Source: Chloroflexota bacterium (GTDB lineage Bacteria; Chloroflexota; Dehalococcoidia; Lucifugimonadales; JADFKI01). Taken from it: a stretch of 25,040 nucleotides of DNA. Positions 1 through 6,974 of this stretch are shown here, one piece after another. The notes beneath the pieces are model-generated. The model made no database searches. It saw only the letters and a program-made list of their open reading frames with translations, and was not told where the DNA came from. Each line of letters begins with the position of its first letter. Within the stretch, counting starts at the first letter, position 1. The translations under genes were made by a program, and so were the position numbers. The stretch covers positions 1 to 25,040 of the forward strand of contig JADFKI010000018.1 of NCBI GenBank assembly GCA_022565015.1, in the 5' to 3' direction.

Positions 1-98
1 ATTCTTGATATTAATTCTGTTATAGATGCGGGCTAATGCAAGAATCTGGGCGGTACAGTCGATTCCAGAAGACGCCCTGGCAATTATTCGGAGGGAGA

Positions 99-959
99 AT
101 GAATGACTCAAATAAGGCCTGGAAGGGAATCGGTACATTCCTCGTTCTTACATTCGCATTGAGTTCGCCTTTTTACATTATCTCCGCGAAGACAGGTGAG
201 ACCGCCTTACCATTAGTGTTTGCGCCGATGCTGGCCGCGCTGATTACCAGGTACATATATCAGCGAAACGTAAGAGACCTGGGCTGGAAGCTAATGAAGA
301 CCGAAGACCAGCCTCGATGGTGGCACTGGGACAACACGCGCTATCTGGCGTTAAGCTACGCGTTGCCTCTGGTGATTGGGGCCCTGGTATACGGCCTTAC
401 ATGGGCTTTTGTTTCTGGCTCGTTTTCGACGGAGGACAGCGCATCTGACATACTCCTTTCGTTCCTTTCCGCATCAACGGTGATGGTGCTCTTTCTCGCT
501 GTGTTACATACTGGTGAGGAAGTGGGATGGAGAGGGTTCCTACTGCCGGAGTTAACAAGGAGAACCGGATTTCTGGCCGCCTCCGTCATTACCGGACTGA
601 TATGGGCTGTGTGGCACTATCCCCTCATCTTTTTCGCCCCCGATGTCTTCGATTTCGGCGGGCTGCCACTATATTTCGCAGTGCCCATGTTTACGCTCGT
701 CCTCATACCCGTGTCCGTGGTCTTCGGTTGGCTGAGAATGAAGACTGGAAGCGTGTGGCCTGCTGTCATACTTCATGCCAGCCACAGCAGCTTCACCTTG
801 TCGTTCTTTAACGATATGACCTCACAAGCGGGCTCTGCCCCATACATCGTAGGCGAGGTTGGAATTGGCCTGCTGGTTATCTGGGGAGTTGTTGCTCTAG
901 CCTGTTGGAGATTCTATTCAAAGTCACCCACCGTTTCAACGCAGGCCTCGGCTGCCTGA
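99..959 (+). CDS. CPBP family intramembrane metalloprotease
   Basis: This is a multi-pass membrane protein of 286 residues in the CPBP (CAAX protease and bacteriocin-processing, Abi) family. The family signature is visible as EEVGWRG (Glu140, Glu141, Arg145), followed by WAVWHYP (His173) and HASHS (His226), which are the expected metal-ligand and catalytic positions. About eight hydrophobic segments surround them. The reading frame is open from an ATG at 36, but a GGAGGGAG ribosome-binding site at 90-97 sits just before the ATG at 99. That start also drops an unusual polar leader, so I chose it. The substrate cannot be told from sequence. The gene stands alone and converges with the minus-strand gene ending at 1038. 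The family call is firm; bacteriocin immunity, prenyl-protein processing or another peptidase role cannot be distinguished. Confidence 0.85.
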   Translation: MNDSNKAWKGIGTFLVLTFALSSPFYIISAKTGETALPLVFAPMLAALITRYIYQRNVRDLGWKLMKTEDQPRWWHWDNTRYLALSYALPLVIGALVYGLTWAFVSGSFSTEDSASDILLSFLSASTVMVLFLAVLHTGEEVGWRGFLLPELTRRTGFLAASVITGLIWAVWHYPLIFFAPDVFDFGGLPLYFAVPMFTLVLIPVSVVFGWLRMKTGSVWPAVILHASHSSFTLSFFNDMTSQAGSAPYIVGEVGIGLLVIWGVVALACWRFYSKSPTVSTQASAA

Positions 960-1037
960 TGCGTTGAGGCGATTGAGCCTTACCTCGAGCCAATCCCTGA
1001 CGACCGACCTGTCTAGGCTAAGAACGGGTACCATGTT

Positions 1038-1604
1038 TTAGGAAGAAATTAGCCTGGCCGACAGGCGCTTCATGGCCTGGCCCGTGTTGCCCATGTAGAA
1101 GGGCGGGACCTCGTCGCCATGGTTGACCTTCAGGCAGACGAAGACAGGGCCCTGTTGCTTCATGATCAGCGGCAGCTCGCTGGCAAGGTCTTCCAGGTCG
1201 TCGAACTCGTAGCTCTCTCGAAATCCGGCCCCCTTGGCCATATCCGCGAAGCTGACCTTGCCCGAGCCGGGGACTGGCTGGCTGCCGGTCGTGTAGTAGA
1301 CGCCGTCCTCGAAGACGAAGTGGATGAGGTTCTCGGGCTCCTTGCCCGCGATGGTCACCAGCGAACCGAGATTCATCAGCAGCCCGCCGTCGCCGTCCAG
1401 GATGATGACCTTCCTGTCGGGCTGTGCCAGCGCCAGTCCGAGACCCACCGAGGACGCCTTGCCCATCGCCCCGAATATGGGAAGGTCCAGATCCTTGTGA
1501 TCGGACACTGCGTCCCAGTACCGGTTCGGCGTCATCGTGCTTACGACCAGCGCGTCGCCCCTTTCGTTGCTGATGGCCCTGGCCGCGTCGAAGGACGAAA
1601 TCAT
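1038..1604 (-). CDS. TPP-binding subunit, sulfopyruvate/phosphonopyruvate decarboxylase beta-like
   Basis: The 188-residue product corresponds to the C-terminal thiamine-diphosphate-binding half of TPP enzymes. It resembles the beta subunit of sulfopyruvate decarboxylase and the C-terminal half of phosphonopyruvate decarboxylase. GDG is at residues 71-73 in GDGGLLMNLGSL, and the later part of the TPP/Mg motif reads FVFEDGVYYTTGSQ (residues 96-109). Most relatives have DN or NN where this protein has Glu99-Asp100. The frame stays open upstream to 1859, through a repeat element. An AGGAGGAG site at 1613-1620, nine bases before the ATG at 1604, fixes the start. No alpha subunit (pyrimidine-binding half) lies in the window, so a partner must be elsewhere or lost. 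ubiX is upstream on the same strand, separated by two repeats. The exact substrate is not resolvable. Confidence 0.75.
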   Translation of the reverse strand: MISSFDAARAISNERGDALVVSTMTPNRYWDAVSDHKDLDLPIFGAMGKASSVGLGLALAQPDRKVIILDGDGGLLMNLGSLVTIAGKEPENLIHFVFEDGVYYTTGSQPVPGSGKVSFADMAKGAGFRESYEFDDLEDLASELPLIMKQQGPVFVCLKVNHGDEVPPFYMGNTGQAMKRLSARLISS

Positions 1605-1635
1605 CTGAGAGTCTCCTCCTGCCCATCCAGAAACT

Positions 1636-1760
1636 ATCTCAAAAAGGAGGGTGCCTAGTTCCCACCCTGAGGGATTTTTATTCCTGGGGGTACATCCCCC
1701 AGACCCTCTGCCAGAGGGGAAAAAACCTCCTCTGGACTCCCCCAAGGACGTTCTTGAGAT
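1636..1760. repeat. MITE-like hairpin repeat, copy 1
   Basis: A gene-free stretch of 125 bp is bounded by near-perfect inverted ends: ATCTCAAAAA at 1636-1645 and TTCTTGAGAT at 1751-1760, matching at 9 of 10 positions. Inside are two clean hairpins: CTGGGGG-TACAT-CCCCCAG at 1684-1702 and CCAGAGG...CCTCTGG at 1711-1735. A second, shorter copy lies at 1853-1939 with the same ends and the same first hairpin. The 92 bp between the copies hold only a small palindrome (AGGGCA-G-TGCCCT). The layout suggests a non-autonomous mobile or REP-like element, but no target-site duplication is evident. Confidence 0.55.
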
Positions 1761-1852
1761 TGTCAATTGGTTGTTACGAGTGAACGGGTGAATTCTAGAC
1801 CCTGGTCTGCGGCAATTCAAGGGCAGTGCCCTGGCGGGTAGCCTATGAGACC

Positions 1853-1939
1853 ATCTCAAAAGGTGCGCGCCTTATTCCCGCCCAACCGCCCTGGTGGGTT
1901 TTCTTCCTGGGGGCACATCCCCCCATGACCATTTTGAGA
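1853..1939. repeat. MITE-like hairpin repeat, copy 2 (shorter)
   Basis: This 87-bp copy starts with ATCTCAAAA at 1853-1861 and ends with TTTTGAGA at 1932-1939, an 8-bp perfect inverted pair. Like copy 1 it carries the TTCCTGGGGG-YACAT-CCCCC hairpin (about 1907-1924). It lacks the second hairpin. Its right end stops only three bases before the stop codon of ubiX. The shared core in the same orientation supports a family of related elements rather than chance. Confidence 0.5.
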
Positions 1940-1942
1940 CAG

Positions 1943-2539
1943 CTACTTAGGCCTCCAGCGCATCGACTCCGGCAGCTCGTTCAGCAAGCCCAGGGCCGCC
2001 AGCACGCGCTGGACGATATAGTCGACGGTGTCCTCGGTCGTCTTGGGCTTCAGGTAGAACGCCGGCTCGGGAGGCAGTATCGTCACGCCAAGCCTGGCCA
2101 GCGACGCCATGTTCTCCAGGTGAATCGCGTTAAGGGGCGTCTCCCTGGGCACGATCACCAGCGGCCTGCGCTCCTTCAGGCAGACGTCGGCGGCGCGGCG
2201 TATGAGGTTGTCCGAGAGGCCGTGGGCGACCGCCGCCACCGTGGCCATGCTGCAGGGCACGATCGCCATGCCAAGCGTGGGCGTCGATCCGCTGGCAATC
2301 GGCGCGCGAAGGTCGCCCGGCGCGAAGTACCGAAAGCCCTCGAAGTCCTTCCAGCGCTCCAACGCCGAGCCGAAGGATTCCTCGACCTCTTCGTCCCAGA
2401 CAATACGGGCTGCGGAGGACGCCGACGCCACGACGGGTACGTCCCGGCCCAACAGCTCGTCGATCAGAGACCTGGCCATGACCGCCCCGCTGCCGCCGGT
2501 TATGCCGACTACGACGGGATGTTTTTTAAGAAGCTCCAT
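1943..2539 (-). CDS. ubiX: UbiX flavin prenyltransferase
   Basis: UbiX transfers a dimethylallyl group to FMN to make prenylated FMN, the cofactor of UbiD decarboxylases. The 198-residue protein has the flavoprotein start GITGGSGA (residues 12-19), the central PCSMATVAAVAHGLSDNL segment followed by RAADVCLKERRPL, the VPRETPLNAIHLENM block and a terminal PAFY. All are standard UbiX signatures and the length is normal. The ATG at 2539 has only a weak GGTGG-type site upstream. It lies downstream of the TPR lipoprotein gene on the same strand (100-bp gap) and about 3 kb from ubiD and ubiA. The functional partner is therefore nearby but not in the same transcription unit. Confidence 0.93.
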   Translation of the reverse strand: MELLKKHPVVVGITGGSGAVMARSLIDELLGRDVPVVASASSAARIVWDEEVEESFGSALERWKDFEGFRYFAPGDLRAPIASGSTPTLGMAIVPCSMATVAAVAHGLSDNLIRRAADVCLKERRPLVIVPRETPLNAIHLENMASLARLGVTILPPEPAFYLKPKTTEDTVDYIVQRVLAALGLLNELPESMRWRPK

Positions 2540-2639
2540 TCGCCACCGTGTATAGCCTAGAGAGTGTCTTGAGAAGGTCGATTAAACTTGGTCAAACCCT
2601 ATGAATATCGCATCAGTCTCGTACGACATGGAGGAACAA

Positions 2640-4298
2640 TCAAGGCTGGCGGTTCCCTTTCAGCCTCTCTAATTCGTCTTCGAGAGTCCGGCGATCAGCT
2701 CCTAACTCGACCGCCCGTTCGACATCCTGTTGAGCCTCCACGTCTCTACCCGTCATAGTATATCCAATTGCCCGGACGGTGTAGGCATCGGCATTTTGCG
2801 GTTCGAGTCTAAGGGCCTCGTCGAAGTCCTTGATGGCCCGCTCATGCTGTTCCAGAGTACCGAAAGCGATGCCCCGGATGTAATAGGCATCGGCATCCTG
2901 CGTGTCGAGCCGAATGGCTTCATCGAGGTCCTCAATGGCCCGCTGATGCCGGCCCATCGTAAGGTAAGTATCGCCCCGTTTAACGTATGCGATGGCATGC
3001 CGCGGGTTAAGTCTGATGGCATCGGCATAGTCCTCGATGGCGCGCTCATACTGCCCCAGGTTAAAGTAAGCAGCGCCCCGATTGACGTATGGGACGACAT
3101 ATTGCGGGTTGAGTCCGATGGCCTCGTCATAGTCCTCGATGGCTCGCTCAGGCCGGCCAAGATTAAAGTAAGCAATGCCACGGTTGTTATAGGCATCGGA
3201 ATCCTGCGGGTTGAGTCTGATGGCCTCGTCATAGCGCTCGATGGCCCGCTCATATTGGTCCGGATTGTCGTAAGCATCGCCCCGGTTGATGTAGGCTATG
3301 GCATAACTGGGGTTGAGCCTGACGGCCTCCTCATGAGCCTGTATGGACCGCTCATACTGCCCCAGGTTATGGTAGGCAACGCTCCGGTTGTCGTGCGCCA
3401 GCGCGAGCCGCGGGTCGAGTCGGATGGCCTCATTGTAATCCTTGATGGCGCGATCATACTGGCCCAGATCGTCGTAGGCAACGCCCCGGTTGACGTAGGC
3501 TATGGCATATTGCGGGTTGAGCCCGATGGCCTCGTCATAGTCCTCGATGGCCCGCTCGGGCCGGCCCAGATTAAAGTAAGCAATGCCCCGATTGTAGTAG
3601 GCGTCGGAATCCTGTGGGTTGAGTCTGATGGCCTCGGCATAGTCCTCGATGGCACGCTCATTCCGGCCTAGGTTAATATATGAGTTGCCCCGACTGTGGT
3701 AGGCGTTGGCATCTTGCGGGTCGAAGCGAATGACTTCATCGTAGTCCTGGATGGCGCGCTGATGCTGCCCAAGATCGTCGTAGGCTAAGCCCCGGTTCAT
3801 GTAGGCCACCGCAAGCCGAGGGTCGAGCCGAATGGCCTTGTCAAAGTACTCAATGGCCTGCTCTGGTTGGCCCAGGTTAAGGTGGACCACGCCCCGATTG
3901 TCGTAAGCTGGGGCAAGCTGAGGATCGAGCCGAATGGCCTCATCAAAGTCCTCGATGGCCTGCTCTGATTTGCCCAGGTTGAGGTAGACAACGCCCCGAT
4001 TGTCGTAGGCCAGGGCAAGCTGCGGCTCGAGGCGGATGGCCTCGTTGTAATCTTCGATGGCGCGCTCATACTGTCCCAGATCGTCGTAAGTAACGCCCCG
4101 GTTGACGTAGGCTCCCGCAAGCCGAGGATCGATGCGGAGGGCCTCATTATATTTAACGATAGCCCCCTGCAAACTCCCTTGCTCCCGGAGCTCGTTTCCG
4201 GCGTTGTAGTGCTCCTCGGCCTCACTTATGCCGCCACAGGCAGCCAACAGCAGTGCCCCGAGAGTCAAAGGGAAAGCCCAAAATATGTGACTGTTCAT
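2640..4298 (-). CDS. TPR-repeat lipoprotein
   Basis: This 552-residue protein is almost entirely tetratricopeptide repeats. A signal peptide with a lipobox (LLAAC, Cys21) predicts a lipoprotein outside the cytoplasmic membrane. About 15 consecutive 34-residue units follow from residue 25, most ending in AIRLNPQ or AIRLDPR, and a short charged tail closes the protein. TPR arrays bind other proteins; no catalytic domain is present. Units 7 and 11 are almost identical at protein level, and their DNA is about 92% identical over 108 bp at exactly 408 bp spacing (3121 and 3529), indicating recent internal duplication or conversion. The regular 102-bp period also opens long antisense frames that are not genes. 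The ATG at 4298 is preceded by a weak GGGA site. Its partner is unknown. Confidence 0.88.
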   Translation of the reverse strand: MNSHIFWAFPLTLGALLLAACGGISEAEEHYNAGNELREQGSLQGAIVKYNEALRIDPRLAGAYVNRGVTYDDLGQYERAIEDYNEAIRLEPQLALAYDNRGVVYLNLGKSEQAIEDFDEAIRLDPQLAPAYDNRGVVHLNLGQPEQAIEYFDKAIRLDPRLAVAYMNRGLAYDDLGQHQRAIQDYDEVIRFDPQDANAYHSRGNSYINLGRNERAIEDYAEAIRLNPQDSDAYYNRGIAYFNLGRPERAIEDYDEAIGLNPQYAIAYVNRGVAYDDLGQYDRAIKDYNEAIRLDPRLALAHDNRSVAYHNLGQYERSIQAHEEAVRLNPSYAIAYINRGDAYDNPDQYERAIERYDEAIRLNPQDSDAYNNRGIAYFNLGRPERAIEDYDEAIGLNPQYVVPYVNRGAAYFNLGQYERAIEDYADAIRLNPRHAIAYVKRGDTYLTMGRHQRAIEDLDEAIRLDTQDADAYYIRGIAFGTLEQHERAIKDFDEALRLEPQNADAYTVRAIGYTMTGRDVEAQQDVERAVELGADRRTLEDELERLKGNRQP

Positions 4299-4414
4299 TA
4301 CGCAATTCCCGTGATGACAAGACCTTCATGAGCTCCGTGTGGGGTATTTTATCGCAAACCACCCATAGCGAGCTACACATATGAGAATTACGAGAGGTCA
4401 CCGTCGATAGGTTT

Positions 4415-4590
4415 TCAATTACCGGTTCCTCGATCCAATCGCTTGACCATCGGATAAATCATAGCGGTTAAGACCGTGGCTTCGTTTGTCTTGATGAGAT
4501 GCTCGTAGTCCTTTTTTAGCTTCTTATAGGGATCCAGGCACCCAAAAAAGTGCGCTCTACTGCCCAGCAGCGCGGCAACTCATAGGACAT
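4415..4590 (-). pseudogene. IS5-type transposase C-terminal remnant, frameshifted
   Basis: The roughly 340-bp gap between ubiA and the TPR gene contains the tail of a DDE transposase. Reading the minus strand from 4590 gives ELPRCWAVERTF. After a frame change at a run of six T residues (about 4544-4549) it continues as KKLKKDYEHLIKTNEA and then TAMIYPMVKRLDRGTGN, ending at a TGA at 4415-4417. This matches the conserved end of IS5-family transposases (LPRRWVVERTFAWL...KDYE...EA...AMI..M..RL). The glutamate of VERTF is likely the last E of the DDE triad. Everything upstream of this tail is missing, so the element is dead. The rest of the gap (4299-4414) shows no gene; a TAAAAT box there might belong to the TPR promoter. 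Confidence 0.72.
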
Positions 4591-4596
4591 CTCTCC

Positions 4597-4635
4597 TCTT
4601 TAGACATGCTCTTGGCGAATCCCGGTGTCTAAAGA
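4597..4635. repeat. 10-bp inverted repeat next to IS remnant
   Basis: TCTTTAGACA at 4597-4606 is repeated in inverted form as TGTCTAAAGA at 4626-4635 with a 19-base loop. It begins immediately after the ubiA stop codon on the minus strand. It has no following T-tract, so it is a weak terminator candidate; it could also be debris of the IS element. Confidence 0.4.
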
Positions 4636-4638
4636 AGT

Positions 4639-5517
4639 TTAGAGGAAAATCGCTAGAGCGGCGCCGACGAACACGGATGTCGAGACGTAGGCGTTGATCC
4701 TGAAGAACGAAATGCCCAGACGGCTGATGTCGGTGGGCGAGACAAGCCTGTGCTTGTAGACCAGCATGCCCGCAGCAATCAGCAGGCCGATGTAGTAGGG
4801 CCACGCAAGGCCTATGAGTATCCCCAGGGCCAGCAAGACAACCACGGCCATGGCATCCAACGTCCGGGCGAGCCGAAAAGCAAAGAAAATTCCGAATCGC
4901 TCGGCGACCGAGTGCAGGCCCTCCTGCCGGTGAAAGTCGCGGTCCTGCGTGTGGTACAGGATGTCGAAGCTGCCCGCCCAGAGCGCCACGGCCAGGGATA
5001 AGAGCACAGGCTCCCAGGACAGGCTCCCGCGTACGCCGATCCACGCCGCGGACGGAGCGATGGCCAGCGCCCACCCCAGCAGCAGGTTCGCGGCCCAGGT
5101 GAAGCGCTTCGTGTACGGATACAAAATGAGATATGCCGCCGCGACCGGAGCCAGCACTAGCGCCAGGGTATTCAGCTGCCACGCGGCCAAGAAGAACACG
5201 ACCAAGGCGACTCCGGTCAGCGCCATCATATCGGTCAGCTTGAGCTTGCCGCTTGGAAGGTGCCGGACCATGTTGCGGGCATTCCGCGCGTCGATGTGGC
5301 GGTCTATGATGCGATTGGCGGCCATGCCCACCGTGCGTGCGCTTACCATCGCCACCGTTATCCACACGAACTGACGGAGCGTTGGCAGGCCCCCCGCCGC
5401 CAGGAGCATGCCGGTGTAGGCAAAGGGCAGGGCGAACAGGCTTTCGTGGAACTTTATGGCGTCCAGAATTAGCGTCGTCTTGCGATAGAGCGTAAACGGC
5501 GCGCGTGCGACGGTCAT
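4639..5517 (-). CDS. UbiA-family prenyltransferase (MqnP-like)
   Basis: This integral membrane prenyltransferase of 292 residues attaches a polyprenyl chain to an aromatic acid in quinone synthesis. The two Asp-rich Mg-diphosphate motifs are present: NRIIDRHIDARN (Asn69, Asp72, Asp76) and DILYHTQDRDF (Asp185, Asp192, Asp194). Eight to nine hydrophobic helices surround them. The DILY...QD form resembles MqnP of the futalosine menaquinone route more than ubiquinone-type UbiA, which is my inference. An upstream ATG at 5535 exists, but the ATG at 5517 overlaps the ubiD stop as ATGA, with GGGAG upstream, so 5517 is preferred and implies translational coupling. Placement directly after ubiD fits decarboxylation and prenylation acting in one pathway. 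Confidence 0.88.
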   Translation of the reverse strand: MTVARAPFTLYRKTTLILDAIKFHESLFALPFAYTGMLLAAGGLPTLRQFVWITVAMVSARTVGMAANRIIDRHIDARNARNMVRHLPSGKLKLTDMMALTGVALVVFFLAAWQLNTLALVLAPVAAAYLILYPYTKRFTWAANLLLGWALAIAPSAAWIGVRGSLSWEPVLLSLAVALWAGSFDILYHTQDRDFHRQEGLHSVAERFGIFFAFRLARTLDAMAVVVLLALGILIGLAWPYYIGLLIAAGMLVYKHRLVSPTDISRLGISFFRINAYVSTSVFVGAALAIFL

Positions 5518-6968
5518 ATGCCGTACTCCCGCCATTTTCCGTCCACCAGCCGCCTTATCTCCTCGCTCATGACGATCTCAGCCGGCCAATCTACCTTGCG
5601 GCCGTCGGCAGCGCCCTTAGCGGTGGCGTCAATTCCCATCTTGCCCCCATATCTCTCGAACGCCGTGGCGTGATCCAGGTCGTCGATGGGCCCCTCGGCG
5701 AAGACGATATCCCGGCTGGGCTCGATATTGCCGGTGACGCGCCACGTGACCTCCGACAGGTCCTGCACGTCCACGAAGTGGTCCACGATAATGATCGACT
5801 TCACGAGCATCATGAGCCCCAGTCCCCACAGCGCGTGCATGACCTTTTGGGCGTGTCCGGGGTACTCCTTCTTGATGGACACGATCACCAGATTGTGGAA
5901 GATGCCCTCGGCCGGCATGTTGACGTCGACGATCTCCGGAAGGGTCATCTGCATCGCGGGCAACATCAGGCGCTCGGTGGCCTTGCCCATGAAGAAATCT
6001 TCCTTGGGCGGCCTGCCCACGAATGTCGTGAGGTAGATCGGGTCTCTTCGGTGCGTAATGGCCGTCAGATGAAAGACGGGATAGTCCTGTTCCGGCGAGT
6101 AGTAGCCAGTGTGGTCTCCGAAAGGCCCTTCGGCGCGAAGCTCGCCCGGCGTGACGTATCCCTCGAGGATGTACTCGGCGTTTGCAGGCACCTCCAGGTC
6201 TACGGTCTTGCACCTGACCATCTCGACCGACTTGCCTCGAAGTATTCCGGCGACGCCGATCTCATCCATGTCGGGCGGCAGGGGCATGGAGCCCGTCCAG
6301 ATCGTGGTCGGATCGCCACCCAGGGCGACCGCTACGTCCATGCGCTCGCTGCCGCGTTCCTCGTTCTCACGATAGTGGTGCGCGCCGACCTTGTGCGTCT
6401 GCCAGTGCATGCCCATCGTGCGGCCGTCGTACACCTGCATGCGGTACGTGCCTACGTTGCGCCTTCCTGAGTCGGGGTCGCGGGTGATGACCAGGGGCAA
6501 CGTAATGAACTTGCCCGCGTCCAAGGGCCAACACTTCTGGACCGGCAGCAAGTTGACGTCGGCCTCCTCGCCGGTCAAGACGACCTGCTGGCAGGGAGCG
6601 TTGCGAATGACTTTCGGCTGAGTGCGAGCAATGCCGGCCAGGTCGCCGAGCGCTCTGAGCTTGCCCGAGATGCCGACGGGAGGGCTTTGCAGCATGCCAA
6701 GAAGTTTTTTCACCTTCTCAACGAGCTCGTCAATGTGGTCTACGCCGAGAGCCCACGCCACCCTCTGATGCGAGCCGAATATGTTCGTCAAAACGGGCAC
6801 ACCGCCGCCATCGACGTTTTCGAAGAGCAGGGCAGGGCCTCCGCTTTCGATGACGCGACTCCCGATCTCCGTGATCTCCAGCTCGCTGCTCACGGGAGTG
6901 GTGATGCGGCGTAGCTCCCCCTTGTCATCCAGGAACGAAATGAACTCTCGAAGGTCTTTGAAATTCAT
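5514..6968 (-). CDS. ubiD: UbiD family prenyl-FMN-dependent decarboxylase
   Basis: The product is a 484-residue UbiD-type decarboxylase (E. coli UbiD is about 497). It removes a carboxyl group from an aromatic or unsaturated acid using prenylated FMN from UbiX. Visible signatures are the cofactor-binding stretch GRRNVGTYRMQ (around residues 168-178), GGDP at 217-220, and the active-site acidic block PGELRAEGPFGDHTGYY (Glu276, Glu280, Asp285). It begins six bases after the preceding gene and ends in an ATGA overlap with ubiA, so the genes are almost certainly co-transcribed. In this setting the substrate is probably a menaquinone or ubiquinone precursor rather than a catabolic aromatic acid, but the sequence alone does not prove it. 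Confidence 0.93.
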   Translation of the reverse strand: MNFKDLREFISFLDDKGELRRITTPVSSELEITEIGSRVIESGGPALLFENVDGGGVPVLTNIFGSHQRVAWALGVDHIDELVEKVKKLLGMLQSPPVGISGKLRALGDLAGIARTQPKVIRNAPCQQVVLTGEEADVNLLPVQKCWPLDAGKFITLPLVITRDPDSGRRNVGTYRMQVYDGRTMGMHWQTHKVGAHHYRENEERGSERMDVAVALGGDPTTIWTGSMPLPPDMDEIGVAGILRGKSVEMVRCKTVDLEVPANAEYILEGYVTPGELRAEGPFGDHTGYYSPEQDYPVFHLTAITHRRDPIYLTTFVGRPPKEDFFMGKATERLMLPAMQMTLPEIVDVNMPAEGIFHNLVIVSIKKEYPGHAQKVMHALWGLGLMMLVKSIIIVDHFVDVQDLSEVTWRVTGNIEPSRDIVFAEGPIDDLDHATAFERYGGKMGIDATAKGAADGRKVDWPAEIVMSEEIRRLVDGKWREYGI

Positions 6969-6974
6969 CTGCTT

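Noticed and set aside
1605..1859. N-terminal extension of the TPP-binding protein through the repeat element
   Set aside because: The extra 85 residues are encoded by the hairpin repeat and have no family similarity; a strong ribosome-binding site marks the start at 1604.
1826..2560. Plus-strand frame opposite ubiX
   Set aside because: It is an arginine-rich shadow of ubiX and runs through the repeat element, with no recognisable domain.
2560..2585. Possible third end of the ATCTCAAAA repeat near the ubiX start
   Set aside because: Only a partial match (CTTGAGAAGG) with no partner end or internal hairpin.
2730..3671. 313-codon plus-strand frame antisense to the TPR gene
   Set aside because: The 102-bp periodic sequence keeps other frames open. 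The translation is a low-complexity repeat of the same unit with no independent start signals.
2640..4240. Regular repeats that might look like a repeat array or CRISPR
   Set aside because: The period is 102 bp, the units are diverged, and they encode in-frame 34-residue TPR units.
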